Of a stretch of 51,600 bases of DNA, positions 33,935-43,258 are shown one piece after another. The DNA is taken from the NCBI GenBank assembly GCA_903895595.1, contig CAITUP010000110.1, forward strand, positions 1-51,600. The letters run 5' to 3'. The notes beneath the pieces are model-generated. The model searched no databases and was not told the DNA's origin. It was given only the letters and a program-made list of their open reading frames with translations. The DNA comes from an uncultured Acetobacteraceae bacterium. GTDB lineage: Bacteria; Pseudomonadota; Alphaproteobacteria; Acetobacterales; Acetobacteraceae. Every line of letters begins with the position of its first letter. The stretch's first letter is position 1. Position numbers and translations under genes: made by a program.

Positions 33935-34044
33935 TGCCCACGGTCTGGATCAAAGCCTCTGGGTCATCCAGGGTCTGATCCCGCCTCAACCCCCGGCACC
34001 GATTATCGTCGCATCGCCATCAATCGGATGCTAAAAGACACGGT

Positions 34045-34248
34045 ATGGACAATCTGCTTCACGACCAAATGCTGGAGTCTCCTGCCGAACGGCAGGCCCG
34101 CCTCGTGTGGGAAGACGAGATGATCGACGAATCCCTGACCTCCGTTGAAACCGAAGGCGTTGTGCCGTTCGCAGCAGTGAAAGCCTGGGTCGCCAGCTGG
34201 GATACCGACCACGAGCTGCCCCCCCCCCGACCAGTTCGCCCTTCCTGA
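34045..34248 (+). CDS. Antitoxin of second RelE/ParE module
   Basis: The 67-residue protein has ARLVWEDEMIDESLTSVETEGVVPFAAVKAWVASWDTD, matching the pattern seen in the first module's antitoxin (acidic helix, then V-P-x-x-x-V-x-x-W). It ends in a Pro-rich tail encoded by a run of cytosines at 34220-34228, a site prone to slippage or sequencing error, so the true C-terminus could differ. It precedes the toxin by 20 bases. Inverted repeat CCGATT/AATCGG (33999-34004/34022-34027) upstream could be its operator. Confidence 0.7.
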   Translation: MDNLLHDQMLESPAERQARLVWEDEMIDESLTSVETEGVVPFAAVKAWVASWDTDHELPPPRPVRPS

Positions 34249-34268
34249 TCCGCCGACCTTAACGAGCA

Positions 34269-34574
34269 ATGAGACGTCTCGACCTCGCACCGCGCGTGAT
34301 CGACGACCTCCGCGAGATGCGGGCTTGGCAAACGCAATACGGCTCAGGCGACCCAGGGCGGCGGCGCGCCGACAAGATCGTCCAGGCAATAGAGGCCCTG
34401 GTAAACCACCCCTGCCGTTATCCCATTGGTCCCCGAGCGGGCATGCGCCAGATGATCGTCGAACGACATGTCGTGGTTTACAGAGTAGCGCCCGACACCG
34501 GCGACAATCGCACCGCCGGTGACGTCTTGGTCGTCCGCGTCTTCGGCCCCGGTCAGCAGCGAGACCGGCTATAG
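34269..34574 (+). CDS. RelE/ParE-family toxin (second module)
   Basis: The 101-residue protein shows the ParE core: RRLDLAPRVIDDLREMRAWQTQYG at the N-terminus, ADKIVQAIEALVNHPCRYPIGPRAGMRQMIVERHVVVYRV in the middle (the hydrophobic strand with R and Y that ends in the active face), and DVLVVRVFGPGQQRD at the C-terminus. Its likely action is gyrase poisoning or mRNA cleavage, neutralised by the upstream antitoxin. It is convergent with the 3-hydroxyacyl-CoA dehydrogenase gene with 1 base between stops. It is not closely similar to the first module's toxin, so the two modules are probably independent. Confidence 0.82.
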   Translation: MRRLDLAPRVIDDLREMRAWQTQYGSGDPGRRRADKIVQAIEALVNHPCRYPIGPRAGMRQMIVERHVVVYRVAPDTGDNRTAGDVLVVRVFGPGQQRDRL

Positions 34575-34575
34575 C

Positions 34576-35505
34576 TTACCGCGTCGGACGCGGCGGGCTT
34601 TGCGTGTAATCGTAGAATCCGCGCCCGGACTTCCGGCCGAGCCAACCGGCTTCCACGTATTTTACCAGCAGCGGGCACGGGCGGTATTTGCTGTCGGACA
34701 GGCCCTCGTACAGCACCTGCATGATCGACAAACACGTATCCAACCCAATGAAATCGCCGAGTTCCAGCGGACCCATGGGATGGTTCGCGCCCAACCGCAT
34801 CGAGGTATCGATCGCCGACACCGAACCCACGCCTTCGTACAAAGCGTAGACGGCCTCATTGATCATCGGCACCAGGATGCGGTTAACGATGAAGGCCGGG
34901 AAATCTTCCGATACCGCGGTAATCTTGCCCAGCTTGCGGGCCATGGTCTGCACGGCTTGGAAGGTGGGTTCGTCGGTGGCGATGCCGCGAATGACCTCCA
35001 CCAGTTTCATCACCGGCACCGGGTTCATGAAGTGCATGCCGATGAATTTTTCCGGCCGGTCGGTGGACGCGCCCAGACGCGTGATCGAAATCGACGATGT
35101 GTTCGACGCCACCACGCAGGACGGCTTCAGGCTCGGCGTCAGCGCCTTGTAGATGCTGCGCTTGATGTCTTCCTTTTCCGTCGCTGCCTCGATCACCAGA
35201 TCGGCGTTCGCGAAGGCACCGTAATCGGTGGATGTCACGATACGGGCCAAAGCGGCATCGCGGTCGTCGGACGTAATGACGGAGCGGTTGACCTGCCGCT
35301 CCATATTACGGGCCATGACCGCGATGGCCTTGTCCAACGCGTCCTGTTTGATGTCGACGACCGTCACGGGGAAGCCCGCCAGGGCGCAAACATGGGCGAT
35401 ACCGCTGCCCATCTGCCCCGCACCGATAATCCCGACTTGCTGGATGTCAGGCGGGGCCACGTCCATGGCGGCCGATCCGAAACTCGTGGCGACGTCGACG
35501 TTCAT
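34576..35505 (-). CDS. 3-hydroxybutyryl/3-hydroxyacyl-CoA dehydrogenase
   Basis: The 309-residue enzyme oxidises (S)-3-hydroxyacyl-CoA with NAD(P)+ (or the reverse) in fatty-acid or butyrate/PHB metabolism. The Rossmann motif is VGIIGAGQMGSGIAHVCALAG; catalytic elements include ASNTSSISIT, GMHFMNPVPVMKLVEVI (the catalytic His) and the C-terminal domain segment NRILVPMINEAVYALYEGVGS...PMGPLELGDFIGLDT. The N-terminus is about 20 residues longer than usual. It follows etfA directly (TGA then ATG), forming the etfB-etfA-hbd operon, which links acyl-CoA oxidation to the electron carrier ETF. Confidence 0.95.
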   Translation of the reverse strand: MNVDVATSFGSAAMDVAPPDIQQVGIIGAGQMGSGIAHVCALAGFPVTVVDIKQDALDKAIAVMARNMERQVNRSVITSDDRDAALARIVTSTDYGAFANADLVIEAATEKEDIKRSIYKALTPSLKPSCVVASNTSSISITRLGASTDRPEKFIGMHFMNPVPVMKLVEVIRGIATDEPTFQAVQTMARKLGKITAVSEDFPAFIVNRILVPMINEAVYALYEGVGSVSAIDTSMRLGANHPMGPLELGDFIGLDTCLSIMQVLYEGLSDSKYRPCPLLVKYVEAGWLGRKSGRGFYDYTQSPPRPTR

Positions 35506-36441
35506 TCAGGAGCGCTCCAGTTCCGCCGCCAGCTCGGGCAGCGCGGTGAAAAGGTCAGCCACCAGGCCATAATCGGCGACCTGGAAGATGGGCGCTTCCT
35601 CATCCTTGTTGATCGCCACGATCACCTTGCTGTCCTTCATGCCGGCGAGGTGCTGGATGGCCCCCGAAATACCGACAGCGATGTACAACTCAGGCGCGAC
35701 GATCTTGCCGGTTTGTCCGACTTGGAATTCGTTGGGCACGAACCCGGCATCGACAGCGGCGCGCGAGGCGCCGACAGCGGCACCAAGCTTATCGGCGATC
35801 GGGTCCAAAAGCGAGAAATTATCGCCATTTTGCATGCCCCGGCCGCCGGAAATCACGATGCGGGCCGCGGTCAGCTCCGGCCGCTCGCTCTTGGAAAGCT
35901 CCGCGGACACGAATTTGGAGATTCCGGGGAGATCGCCGACCGCCACCGCTTCGGTGGCAGCGCTGCCGCCTTCGGCCGCGACCGGATCGAAGCTGGCGGC
36001 ACGGACGGTGATGATCTTCTTGGTGTCGGACGACTTCACCGTCGCCATGCCGTTGCCGGCATAGATCGGGCGGACGAACGTGTCGGCATCGACGACACCC
36101 GCGATATCGCTGATCGGCTGCACATCCAGCAGCGCGGCGACGCGCGGCATGATGTTTTTGCCCACCGCCGTGGTCGCGGCGAGGATGTGCGAATAATGCG
36201 GCGCCAGCGCCAACAGCAGCGCCGAGGTCTGCTCGGCCATCAGATGGTCCAGCGCGGCCGAGTCGGCGACCAGCACCTTGGACACGCCCGGCAGTTTCGC
36301 GGCGGCGGCGGCGGCATGGCTCAGGTTCGTACCAGCCACCAGCGCATGGACTTCGCCCAACGCCGTGGCGGCAGCAACGGCGCTGCGCGACGGCTGCTTG
36401 ATCCCGGTGGCGTCGAATTCGAGAAGGACAAGAGCGGTCAT
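35506..36441 (-). CDS. etfA: Electron transfer flavoprotein alpha subunit
   Basis: The 311-residue FAD-carrying subunit takes electrons from acyl-CoA dehydrogenases and passes them to ETF:quinone oxidoreductase. Conserved C-terminal FAD-binding segments are present: [62 protein letters not shown] and [24 protein letters not shown]. It sits 2 bases after etfB and touches the dehydrogenase gene. Confidence 0.98.
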   Translation of the reverse strand: MTALVLLEFDATGIKQPSRSAVAAATALGEVHALVAGTNLSHAAAAAAKLPGVSKVLVADSAALDHLMAEQTSALLLALAPHYSHILAATTAVGKNIMPRVAALLDVQPISDIAGVVDADTFVRPIYAGNGMATVKSSDTKKIITVRAASFDPVAAEGGSAATEAVAVGDLPGISKFVSAELSKSERPELTAARIVISGGRGMQNGDNFSLLDPIADKLGAAVGASRAAVDAGFVPNEFQVGQTGKIVAPELYIAVGISGAIQHLAGMKDSKVIVAINKDEEAPIFQVADYGLVADLFTALPELAAELERS

Positions 36442-36443
36442 GA

Positions 36444-37193
36444 TCAGATCACCTTCGCTTCGGTGCGGAGTTTGCTCACGAGTTCGGCCACGGAGCCGAC
36501 CTTCTGGCCGGCCTTGCGCTTCGCCGGCTCATCCACGCGCACGATCGTCAGGCGCGGCGTGACGTCCACGCCGTAATCGGCCGGCTTCTTGTTCTCGATG
36601 GGCTTCTTGCGCGCCTTCATGATGTTCGGCAGCGACGCGTAGCGCGGCTCGTTCAACCGCAGGTCGGTCGTGACGATCGACGGCAGCTGCAGCGCCACCG
36701 TTTCCAGACCGCCGTCGACTTCGCGGGTGACGGTCATCGTCTCCCCGGCGAATTCCAGCTTGCTGGCGAAAGTGCCTTGCGACCAGCCGAGCAGGGCGGC
36801 GAGCATCTGGCCGGTCGCCGACATGTCGTCGTCGATGGCCTGCTTGCCCAGGATGATGAGGCCGGGTTTTTCCGCGTCGGCGATGGCCTTGAGCAGCTTG
36901 GCGACGGCCAGCGGCTGCAGGTCCTCGGTGCTTTCGACCAGGATGCCGCGATCGGCGCCCATGGCGAGCGCGGTGCGGATGGTCTCGGCGCATTGCGCCA
37001 CGCCCATGGAGATGGCGACGATCTCGGTCGCGACGCCTTTTTCCTTCAGGCGCCCAGCTTCCTCGACCGCGATCTCATCGAACGGGTTCATGGACATTTT
37101 GACCCCGGCGGTCTCGATGCCGGTGCCGTCGGTCTTCACGCGGACCTTGACGTTGTAGTCAACGACCCGCTTGACGGGGACGAGGATTTTCAT
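36444..37193 (-). CDS. etfB: Electron transfer flavoprotein beta subunit
   Basis: The 249-residue subunit binds AMP structurally and contacts partner dehydrogenases. It starts with [19 protein letters not shown], and the family segment [21 protein letters not shown] and the recognition-loop region [29 protein letters not shown] are clear. The start ATG 37193 is preferred; the upstream frame reads into non-coding sequence. The operon promoter lies in the 158-base gap behind the LysR gene. Confidence 0.98.
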   Translation of the reverse strand: MKILVPVKRVVDYNVKVRVKTDGTGIETAGVKMSMNPFDEIAVEEAGRLKEKGVATEIVAISMGVAQCAETIRTALAMGADRGILVESTEDLQPLAVAKLLKAIADAEKPGLIILGKQAIDDDMSATGQMLAALLGWSQGTFASKLEFAGETMTVTREVDGGLETVALQLPSIVTTDLRLNEPRYASLPNIMKARKKPIENKKPADYGVDVTPRLTIVRVDEPAKRKAGQKVGSVAELVSKLRTEAKVI

Positions 37194-37351
37194 GGGAATC
37201 CGAACCGTTTCCTGTGGGTGGAAAAACACGTGGGCGTGCGCCTGGGTTGGCGCCTTCGCACCTGCAACAGAGCGGGCGGACGGTATGCACAGCGGGCCGG
37301 CACGTGTCAAACCGGTGAAACGGCTGGCAGCCGCGCCGCTGGCTCATGGCG

Positions 37352-38248
37352 TCAGAAGGCGGTGAAGTTCCAGTCCTCGGCAGCGGCTGTGTCGATCAGT
37401 GTCCGCACCTTCGCGGACAGCAGGCGGGAGGTCGGGTAGACGAAATGGATGGGAAAGGCTGGCGACTCGTACTCGGCCAGCACCACCGCCAGGGCGCCGG
37501 ACCGGACCTGATCGATCACCTGATAGCCCAGCACCTGGGTCAGCCCGCCGTCGCGCGCGGCGTGCCAGATGGCGGCTTCGGCGCTGTTGGTGACGTAGGA
37601 AGGCGCGACCTCCTGCTCGCATGCTTCCCCGTCGCGCGCGAACCGCCAGCGGCGTTCCGGGGCGGTCGCGGTGCTGGCGATGATGCGGTGTTGGCCCAGA
37701 TCGGCCGGGGTCACCGGGGGCGGATGGTCGCGCAGATAGGCGGGGGAACCGACCACGACCCGCCTTGTCGCGCCCATGCGCCGGGCGACGAGGCTTGAAT
37801 CCGTGAGGCGACCGATGCGCAGGGCGATATCGACGCCCTCATCGATCAGGTTGACCATACGGTCGGCCAGTTGCAGTTCGACCGATACCTCGGGGTAAAG
37901 CTGCATGTAACGGCAGACCAGCGGCCCGATGTGCAGCCGTCCGAACATCAGCGGGGCGGACACCGCCAGCCGGCCGGTGGGGACGCCGCGCTCGCCTTCC
38001 GCGATGCGTTCGGCCTCCCCCAGATCGTCCATGATCCGGCGTGCGCGTTGCAGGAAGCGTTCGCCGGAGTCGGTCAGGCGGACGGAGCGGGTGGTGCGTT
38101 GCAGTAACCGCACGCCCAGATGCTCTTCGAGCGCGGCCACCAGCCGGGTCACCGCCGATGGCGACACGCCCAGCGCGCGGGCGGCGGGGGAAAAGCCGTT
38201 TTTGTCCGCCACGGCGACGAAGGCGGCGATGGAGTCGAAGCGGTCCAT
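37352..38248 (-). CDS. LysR-family transcriptional regulator
   Basis: The 298-residue protein has an N-terminal winged helix-turn-helix (residues 1-60: DSIAAFVAVADKNGFSPAARALGVSPSAVTRLVAALEEHLGVRLL) and a periplasmic-binding-like effector domain (about 90-298). The segments SGERFLQRARRIMDDLGEAE and GRLAVSAPLMFGRLHIGPLV are typical of the subgroup that often controls adjacent oxidoreductase operons. It diverges from the AhpD-like/DUF1348/PNPOx operon across 116 bases and is likely its regulator. The effector molecule is unknown. Confidence 0.95.
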   Translation of the reverse strand: MDRFDSIAAFVAVADKNGFSPAARALGVSPSAVTRLVAALEEHLGVRLLQRTTRSVRLTDSGERFLQRARRIMDDLGEAERIAEGERGVPTGRLAVSAPLMFGRLHIGPLVCRYMQLYPEVSVELQLADRMVNLIDEGVDIALRIGRLTDSSLVARRMGATRRVVVGSPAYLRDHPPPVTPADLGQHRIIASTATAPERRWRFARDGEACEQEVAPSYVTNSAEAAIWHAARDGGLTQVLGYQVIDQVRSGALAVVLAEYESPAFPIHFVYPTSRLLSAKVRTLIDTAAAEDWNFTAF

Positions 38249-38259
38249 GGGATTATTGC

Positions 38260-38292
38260 TCCGAACGCAATTAATCTGTTCCGAATGACAGA
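38260..38292. promoter_or_regulatory. Candidate LysR-type binding site in the divergent promoter
   Basis: Two direct TCCGAA repeats (38260-38265 and 38280-38285) lie 20 bases apart, about two helical turns, and the second overlaps an inverted repeat TCTGT/ACAGA (38275-38279/38288-38292). The site is 12 bases upstream of the lysR start and 73 bases before the operon's first gene, where a LysR regulator would bind. Confidence 0.4.
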
Positions 38293-38364
38293 ATTATCGT
38301 TCAGGCGGGAAAAGTCCATATCGGGGTCACCGGACAACATCCCCGGCCAACAGGAGTTTCCCCC

Positions 38365-38919
38365 ATGTCCCGCATCCCCACCCCCGCCACCATCGAAGCC
38401 GCCCCGACCGCCGCGCAAGCCTCGCTGACGGCCGTCAAAGCCAAGATCGGCATTGTCCCCAACCTGCACCGCCTGATCGCCAACAGCCCGGCCGCGCTGC
38501 AGGCCTATCTCGGCTTCGGCGAACCATTGGGCCATGGCGCGCTCGATGCCCGCACGCGGGAGCGGATCGCTCTGGCGGTCGCCGAGGCCAACGGGTGCGG
38601 CTATTGCCTCGCCGCGCACAGCTACATCGGCAAGAACATGGCGAAGCTGGACGAGGTCGAAATCGCCGCCAACCGGCATGGCCGTTCGACCGATGCGAAA
38701 GCCGACGCGGCGGTGCGTTTCGCGGCGCAAATCGTCGCGGCACGCGGCCATGTCGCGGCGGCGGATGTGCAGGCGGTCAAGGATGCCGGCTACACCGACG
38801 GCCAGATCGTGGAGATCGTGACGCATGTCGCGCTCAACACGCTGACGAACTACGTCAATGAGGTCTTCCAGACCGAGATCGACTTCCCGCTCGCCGCCCC
38901 CCTGGCGCACGCCGCCTGA
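38365..38919 (+). CDS. Carboxymuconolactone decarboxylase/AhpD-like family protein
   Basis: The 184-residue protein belongs to the AhpD/peroxidase-related branch, shown by the thiol motif [17 protein letters not shown] (74-90): Glu74, Cys78, Tyr80, Cys81 and His85 match the ExxxCxYCxxxH proton-relay site of AhpD-like alkylhydroperoxidases. It likely reduces peroxides or acts on electrophiles in the cytoplasm. First gene of a three-gene operon, divergent from the LysR gene; AGGAG lies about 9 bases upstream of ATG 38365. Confidence 0.9.
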   Translation: MSRIPTPATIEAAPTAAQASLTAVKAKIGIVPNLHRLIANSPAALQAYLGFGEPLGHGALDARTRERIALAVAEANGCGYCLAAHSYIGKNMAKLDEVEIAANRHGRSTDAKADAAVRFAAQIVAARGHVAAADVQAVKDAGYTDGQIVEIVTHVALNTLTNYVNEVFQTEIDFPLAAPLAHAA

Positions 38920-38939
38920 TCCAACGAAGGACGCAACCG

Positions 38940-39404
38940 ATGTCTCGCCCGCCGCTTCCGCCGTTCACCGCCGAAACCGCCGCCCAGAAAGCCCGCATGG
39001 CCGAAGACGCGTGGAACAGCCGCGACCCTGCTCGTGTCGCTCTGGCCTACACGCCTGACAGCCGCTGGCGCAACCGAGCGGAGTTTGTGAACGGGCGGGC
39101 GGACATCGAGGCGTTTTTGGCGCGGAAGTGGGCGCGGGAACTGGATTACCGGCTGATCAAGGAAGTCTGGGCGTTTCACGCCGATCGGATCGCGGTGCGC
39201 TTCGCCTATGAATGGCGCGACGACAGCGGCCATTGGTTCCGCAGCTACGGCAACGAGAACTGGGCGTTCGACGCCGACGGCCTGATGCAGGCCCGGTTCG
39301 CCAGCATCAACGATCTGCCGATCGCGGAAGCGGACCGGCTGTTTCGCTGGCCGCTCGGACGCCGGCCGGACGATCATCCGGGGCTTTCCGACCTGGGACT
39401 TTGA
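38940..39404 (+). CDS. DUF1348 / SnoaL-like (NTF2-fold) protein
   Basis: The 154-residue protein begins [30 protein letters not shown] and continues with [43 protein letters not shown] and [24 protein letters not shown], the signature of the DUF1348 family with an NTF2-like cone fold. Function unknown; it commonly lies beside LysR regulators and PNPOx genes, as here. It follows the AhpD-like gene by 20 bases. Confidence 0.93.
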   Translation: MSRPPLPPFTAETAAQKARMAEDAWNSRDPARVALAYTPDSRWRNRAEFVNGRADIEAFLARKWARELDYRLIKEVWAFHADRIAVRFAYEWRDDSGHWFRSYGNENWAFDADGLMQARFASINDLPIAEADRLFRWPLGRRPDDHPGLSDLGL

Positions 39405-39425
39405 ACCCTCATTGGAGGATTGCAC

Positions 39426-40070
39426 ATGGACGCGCCGCTTTCGTTTTCCAGCGACATCGCCTTCACGCCGACCGTGAAGGCCATCCAATCCCGCAAAGGC
39501 TCCCGCGACGGTTACGCGCAGATGGAGGATCGCGGCGGCTGGCGGGTCGCGATTACGCCGGACCTGGCGGGGTTTATCGGCGAACAGATCAGCTTCTTCC
39601 TGGCGACGGCGAACGCCCAGGGGCAACCCTACATTCAGCACCGCGGCGGACCGGCCGGGTTTCTGCGGGTGCTCGACGACCGGACGCTGGCTTTCGCGGA
39701 CTACAAGGGCAACCGGCAATTCATCACCCAGGGCAACCTGGTGGATAACCCCAAGGCGTACATCTTCCTGATCGACTACGTCCATCAGCGGCGGGTGAAG
39801 CTCTGGGGCACTGCGCGCGTCGTCGAGGACGATCCGGCCCTGACCGCCAGCCTGATGCCGCCGGACTACAAAGCCCGCCCGGAACAGACGATCCTGTTCC
39901 ATGTCGAGGCATGGGACACGAACTGCCCGAAGCATATCCCGCTGCGGTTCGACGCCGAGACCGTCGCTCAGGAACTGGCGAAGCGGGAAGCCCGGATCGA
40001 CGCGCTGGAAGCGGAAATCGGGCAGCTCCGCTCGGAACTGGCGACGGTCAGCCGCGCAGCAGGCTCATGA
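39426..40070 (+). CDS. Pyridoxamine 5'-phosphate oxidase-related flavin protein
   Basis: The 214-residue protein has the split-barrel FMN-binding fold of the PNPOx family: GEQISFFLATANAQGQPYIQHRGGPAGFLRVLD, FADYKGNRQFITQGNLVDNPKAYIFLIDY and VKLWGTARVVEDDP. Heads like this act on small molecules with FMN or F420 and are usually not pyridoxine-specific. A C-terminal helix (about 180-212) looks coiled-coil (EALEAEIGQLRSEL type). GGAGG precedes ATG 39426 by 7 bases. Its last 23 bases overlap the end of the leftward small membrane gene. Confidence 0.9.
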   Translation: MDAPLSFSSDIAFTPTVKAIQSRKGSRDGYAQMEDRGGWRVAITPDLAGFIGEQISFFLATANAQGQPYIQHRGGPAGFLRVLDDRTLAFADYKGNRQFITQGNLVDNPKAYIFLIDYVHQRRVKLWGTARVVEDDPALTASLMPPDYKARPEQTILFHVEAWDTNCPKHIPLRFDAETVAQELAKREARIDALEAEIGQLRSELATVSRAAGS

Positions 40071-40242
40071 GCAGGACGATCAGGATCAGCGCCGCGCCTT
40101 GCAGCACGACGCGCCATTGCATCAGCTTGTTGGCGCGCCTCGGGTTACCGTCGTCCCGCGCCATACCGATCATGCCGGCACCCAGCACGCCCAGCACCGA
40201 CAGCAGCGCCAACCCCACGAGAATGTTCAGGAACGTGTGCAT
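40048..40242 (-). CDS. Twin-transmembrane HIG1-like small protein
   Basis: The 64-residue protein has two membrane helices (about 5-25 and 44-61) separated by a basic loop with RRANKLMQWRVVLQGAA, close to the RRANRLMRWRVxLQ motif of the HIG1/respiratory supercomplex-factor family known from mitochondria and alphaproteobacteria. It probably associates with cytochrome oxidase or the supercomplex in the inner membrane. ATG 40242 starts it; a longer upstream frame reads through the MscS gene antisense. Its 3' end overlaps the PNPOx gene tail-to-tail by 23 bases. Confidence 0.75.
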   Translation of the reverse strand: MHTFLNILVGLALLSVLGVLGAGMIGMARDDGNPRRANKLMQWRVVLQGAALILIVLLMSLLRG

Positions 40243-40298
40243 CGCCGCATGATAGGTATATTGCGCCCGCCGCGCACCCTGATTCCTGGACCCTCGCG

Positions 40299-42542
40299 AT
40301 GATTCGCACGCTGCTTCTTCTGCTCGCCCTCCTGTTATCGGCACCCGCTTTGGCCGCTCCGGCGCCCACACCGGCGCCCACATCGGCACTGACGCCGGAT
40401 CAGGCGCGCGCGGCGCTGGACGTGCTGAACGACCCCGCCAAACGTGCGGCCGTGGCGGCGACCTTGCAGGCGATCCTGAAGACCCAGCCCGCACCGGCAC
40501 CGGAAGCGGCCGCAACGCCACCCACGCCGCCGGCGGAGGCGAATCCACCGGTCGCTCAACCGCTTTCCGCGGCCACCGGCCTTCTGGAACGCATCGGACA
40601 GCGCGCGATCGCGGCAGTGCGCACCGCGGAAAGCCTGTCTTTGCTGTGGGGCTGGCTGCTGGTCATGGCCACCAATCCGCTGGGGCAGGAACTGATCGCC
40701 GGTGTCGCGTGGCGCCTGTTGGTGGCGCTGGTCGCGGCGGCAGCCGTTTTCTGGAGCCTGAACCGAGCGCTGCGGCGGCCGGCGGACCGGCTGCGGAAGG
40801 CGGCGCTGGCCGTGGCGCCAATCCCGCTCGATCCCGAGGACCGCGCGGAACAGGGTGATCTGGAATCGCCCCCTGCCCCGGATCGCTGGACCATCCTGCG
40901 TCTGTTTGGCCAACGGGCCTGTTTCGCGCTGGGTCGCTTCGGGCTGGCACTGGTCCCGCCGCTCGGGCTGTTGGTCACGGGCCACGTCCTGGCCGGCCTG
41001 CTGGGCGGCGAGCGGGCCGAACGCGCGATGCCGATCGCGATCGTCCTGACCGCCTTCGCGCTGGTGACCGCCCTGACCGCCGGCGTGCGGATCGTCCTGG
41101 AACCCGGGTCGGAGCGGCTGCGGCTGGTGCCGCTGCACGACGAAGCCGCCCGCTATGCCACGCGCTGGCTGCGGGGACTGATCGAGATCGGGGTCTACGG
41201 CGTCGCAATCGCCGATTTCGCGGCTGCGCTGGGCCTGTCCGACGTGACCCACGACGCAATCGTCCACACCGTGAGCCTGATCCTGACCCTCGGCATTGCC
41301 AGGATCATCGTGAGCCGGCGGCGCGCCGTGCGCGATGTCCTGCACGCGCCGGAGGGTGCGACCGGCACCGTCGCCGCCATTCGCAATGGCTGCGCCGTCG
41401 CCTGGCACTGGATCGCGCTGCTGGCCCTCGCGGCGATCTGGAGCGGTTGGGCCTTGGATGTCGGGATCACCGGCCAAACAGCCGTCCGGATGGTGGGCTT
41501 GACGGTCCTGGTCCTCGCCGTCGCCCGCCTCGCCATGATCGGCCTGCTGGGCGCAATCGACCGTCTGCCGGCGGCAATGGGGAACGAGACCGGCACGATG
41601 ACCGGCCTGGGCGGGCGGCTGACGATCTATCATCCAGCGATGGCGCTCGTGGCGCGACTGCTGGTGCATGGCGTGACGGTGCTGGCTTTGCTGCAGGTTT
41701 ACGGCACGGGGATCGTGACATGGCTGCTGTCGGCCCCGGCCGGTCAGCGCGCCGTTTCCGGGGCGATCACCCTGGGCCTGACGATCGTGGCGTCGGTCGC
41801 GGTGTGGGAAATCGTCAACGCCTCCATCCAACGGCATCTGGACCATCTGATGCAGGACGCGCAGGTCGCCCGTTCGGCACGGCTGCGCACATTGCTGCCG
41901 CTGCTGCGCACCATGCTGCTGATCGTCATTATCGTCGTGGCCGTGCTGATGGTCCTCAGCGAGCTGGGGGTGAACATCGCGCCGCTGCTGGCCGGCGCCG
42001 GCATCCTGGGCGTGGCCATCGGTTTCGGGTCGCAGAAACTGGTGCAGGACCTGATCACCGGCATCTTCCTGCTGCTGGAAAACGCCTTGCAGGTCGGCGA
42101 TCAGGTCAACGTCGCCGGGCTGTCCGGCAAGGTGGAGGGGTTGTCGGTCCGCACCATCCGGCTGCGGGCGCTGGATGGGGCAGTACACATCATCCCCTTC
42201 AGTTCGGTCGCCAGCGTCACCAACCATACGCGCGGCGTGGGGAATGCCGATGTCCGCGTGACCGTCAGCTACGACGCGGACCCGGACAACGTGATCGCGA
42301 CGATCGCCGCCATCGTCGTCGCGATGCGGGAGGAAGCGGAGTTCGCACCGAAAATCACCTCCGACTTCAAGCCGTTCGGGGTCGACAGGATCGATGCTGA
42401 GGGGGTGACCATTACCGGGCAGGTGGCCTGCTCCGATTCCGGCCGTTGGTCCGTGCAACGGGAGGTTAACCGGCGCATCAAGCTGCGGTTCAAGGAAGCG
42501 GGCATCCGCTTCTTCGCCGAACCCGTCCACTTCACCGAGTAG
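40299..42542 (+). CDS. Mechanosensitive ion channel (MscS family, large form)
   Basis: The 747-residue inner-membrane protein releases solutes on hypo-osmotic shock. It has a signal peptide (about 1-19, ends APALAA), an Ala/Pro-rich periplasmic part, and about eight to ten membrane helices between 110 and 560. The MscS pore-to-beta segment GVNIAPLLAGAGILGVAIGFGSQKLVQD (about 555-582) is followed by IFLLLENALQVGDQVNV and LDGAVHIIPFSSVASVTNHTR. The length is nearer to E. coli YbiO than to small MscS. It precedes the 2OG dioxygenase gene by 7 bases. Confidence 0.95.
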   Translation: MIRTLLLLLALLLSAPALAAPAPTPAPTSALTPDQARAALDVLNDPAKRAAVAATLQAILKTQPAPAPEAAATPPTPPAEANPPVAQPLSAATGLLERIGQRAIAAVRTAESLSLLWGWLLVMATNPLGQELIAGVAWRLLVALVAAAAVFWSLNRALRRPADRLRKAALAVAPIPLDPEDRAEQGDLESPPAPDRWTILRLFGQRACFALGRFGLALVPPLGLLVTGHVLAGLLGGERAERAMPIAIVLTAFALVTALTAGVRIVLEPGSERLRLVPLHDEAARYATRWLRGLIEIGVYGVAIADFAAALGLSDVTHDAIVHTVSLILTLGIARIIVSRRRAVRDVLHAPEGATGTVAAIRNGCAVAWHWIALLALAAIWSGWALDVGITGQTAVRMVGLTVLVLAVARLAMIGLLGAIDRLPAAMGNETGTMTGLGGRLTIYHPAMALVARLLVHGVTVLALLQVYGTGIVTWLLSAPAGQRAVSGAITLGLTIVASVAVWEIVNASIQRHLDHLMQDAQVARSARLRTLLPLLRTMLLIVIIVVAVLMVLSELGVNIAPLLAGAGILGVAIGFGSQKLVQDLITGIFLLLENALQVGDQVNVAGLSGKVEGLSVRTIRLRALDGAVHIIPFSSVASVTNHTRGVGNADVRVTVSYDADPDNVIATIAAIVVAMREEAEFAPKITSDFKPFGVDRIDAEGVTITGQVACSDSGRWSVQREVNRRIKLRFKEAGIRFFAEPVHFTE

Positions 42543-42549
42543 CCATCGC

Positions 42550-43254
42550 ATGATCGATCTGACCGAGACCATCCGCTCCACCGGCTTCGCGTTCGTGCAT
42601 GCGGACGCGATGCGCGCGCTGTTGGAGGCCGGCGGTCCGCTGACCGATTGGGAGGCTTTCGCCGCGAGCTGGGACGATCTGGGGACGGACACCTACATGG
42701 CCGATGGCGGGCGCTACCGGAAACGGCGGCACGCGGCATTCCGGGTGTACGCGGACGCGCTGGAGCGCCTGCCGCCGCAGCCGCATTATCAAAGCCGCGA
42801 CTACAACCAATTGAACGGCGGGATCGAGCGGTGGTTCCAGCCGGTGCTGCCCGCTGTCGCCTCCGGCCCCACCATGACCGCCGTGTTCCGCTTCTGCTCG
42901 TCGTTGTTCGGATCGCTGACGCCGACGCGGGCGTGGTTCGCGGAGATGCACCAGTTTCGGATCGAAGCCCGAGCGGGGGTGGATGGAAAACCGACGCCGG
43001 AGGGGATGCACCGGGATGGGGTGGATCATGTGCTGGTGCTGCTGATCGGGCGGCGGAACGTGCGCAGCGGGGAGACATCCGTCCATGATCTGACCGGGCG
43101 GCCCCTGGGCAGTTTCACATTGGCGCAACCGCTGGACGCGGCTCTGGTGGACGATACGCGGGTGATGCACGGTGTCACCCCGGTGGAGCCGGTCGATCCT
43201 GGGGAAGTCGGGTTCCGGGATGTGTTGGTGGTGACGTTCAAGCGGGAGTCATAA
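42550..43254 (+). CDS. 2OG-Fe(II) dioxygenase family protein (isoleucine-dioxygenase-like)
   Basis: The 234-residue protein matches the 2OG-Fe_2-type group that includes amino-acid dioxygenases. The iron facial triad is visible as MHRDGVDHV (His154, Asp156) and VMHGVTPV (His207), with a downstream Arg in GFRDVLVVTF likely to bind 2-oxoglutarate. The N-terminal FAFVHADAMRALL and RRHAAFRVYADAL segments are typical of the family. The probable reaction is oxygen insertion into an amino acid or related small molecule; the substrate is open. It is 7 bases after the channel gene and 4 before the SDR gene, so co-transcription is likely. Confidence 0.88.
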   Translation: MIDLTETIRSTGFAFVHADAMRALLEAGGPLTDWEAFAASWDDLGTDTYMADGGRYRKRRHAAFRVYADALERLPPQPHYQSRDYNQLNGGIERWFQPVLPAVASGPTMTAVFRFCSSLFGSLTPTRAWFAEMHQFRIEARAGVDGKPTPEGMHRDGVDHVLVLLIGRRNVRSGETSVHDLTGRPLGSFTLAQPLDAALVDDTRVMHGVTPVEPVDPGEVGFRDVLVVTFKRES

Positions 43255-43258
43255 GGCG

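Noticed and set aside
34219-34229. Cytosine run in the second antitoxin as a sign of phase variation
   Set aside because: A single 9-10 base C-run at the extreme C-terminus changes only the tail; without strain data, sequencing error is as likely.
40335-42692. 785-codon leftward open frame opposite the MscS channel gene
   Set aside because: Shadow of a membrane protein gene; Gln/Arg/His-rich translation typical of antisense frames in GC-rich DNA.
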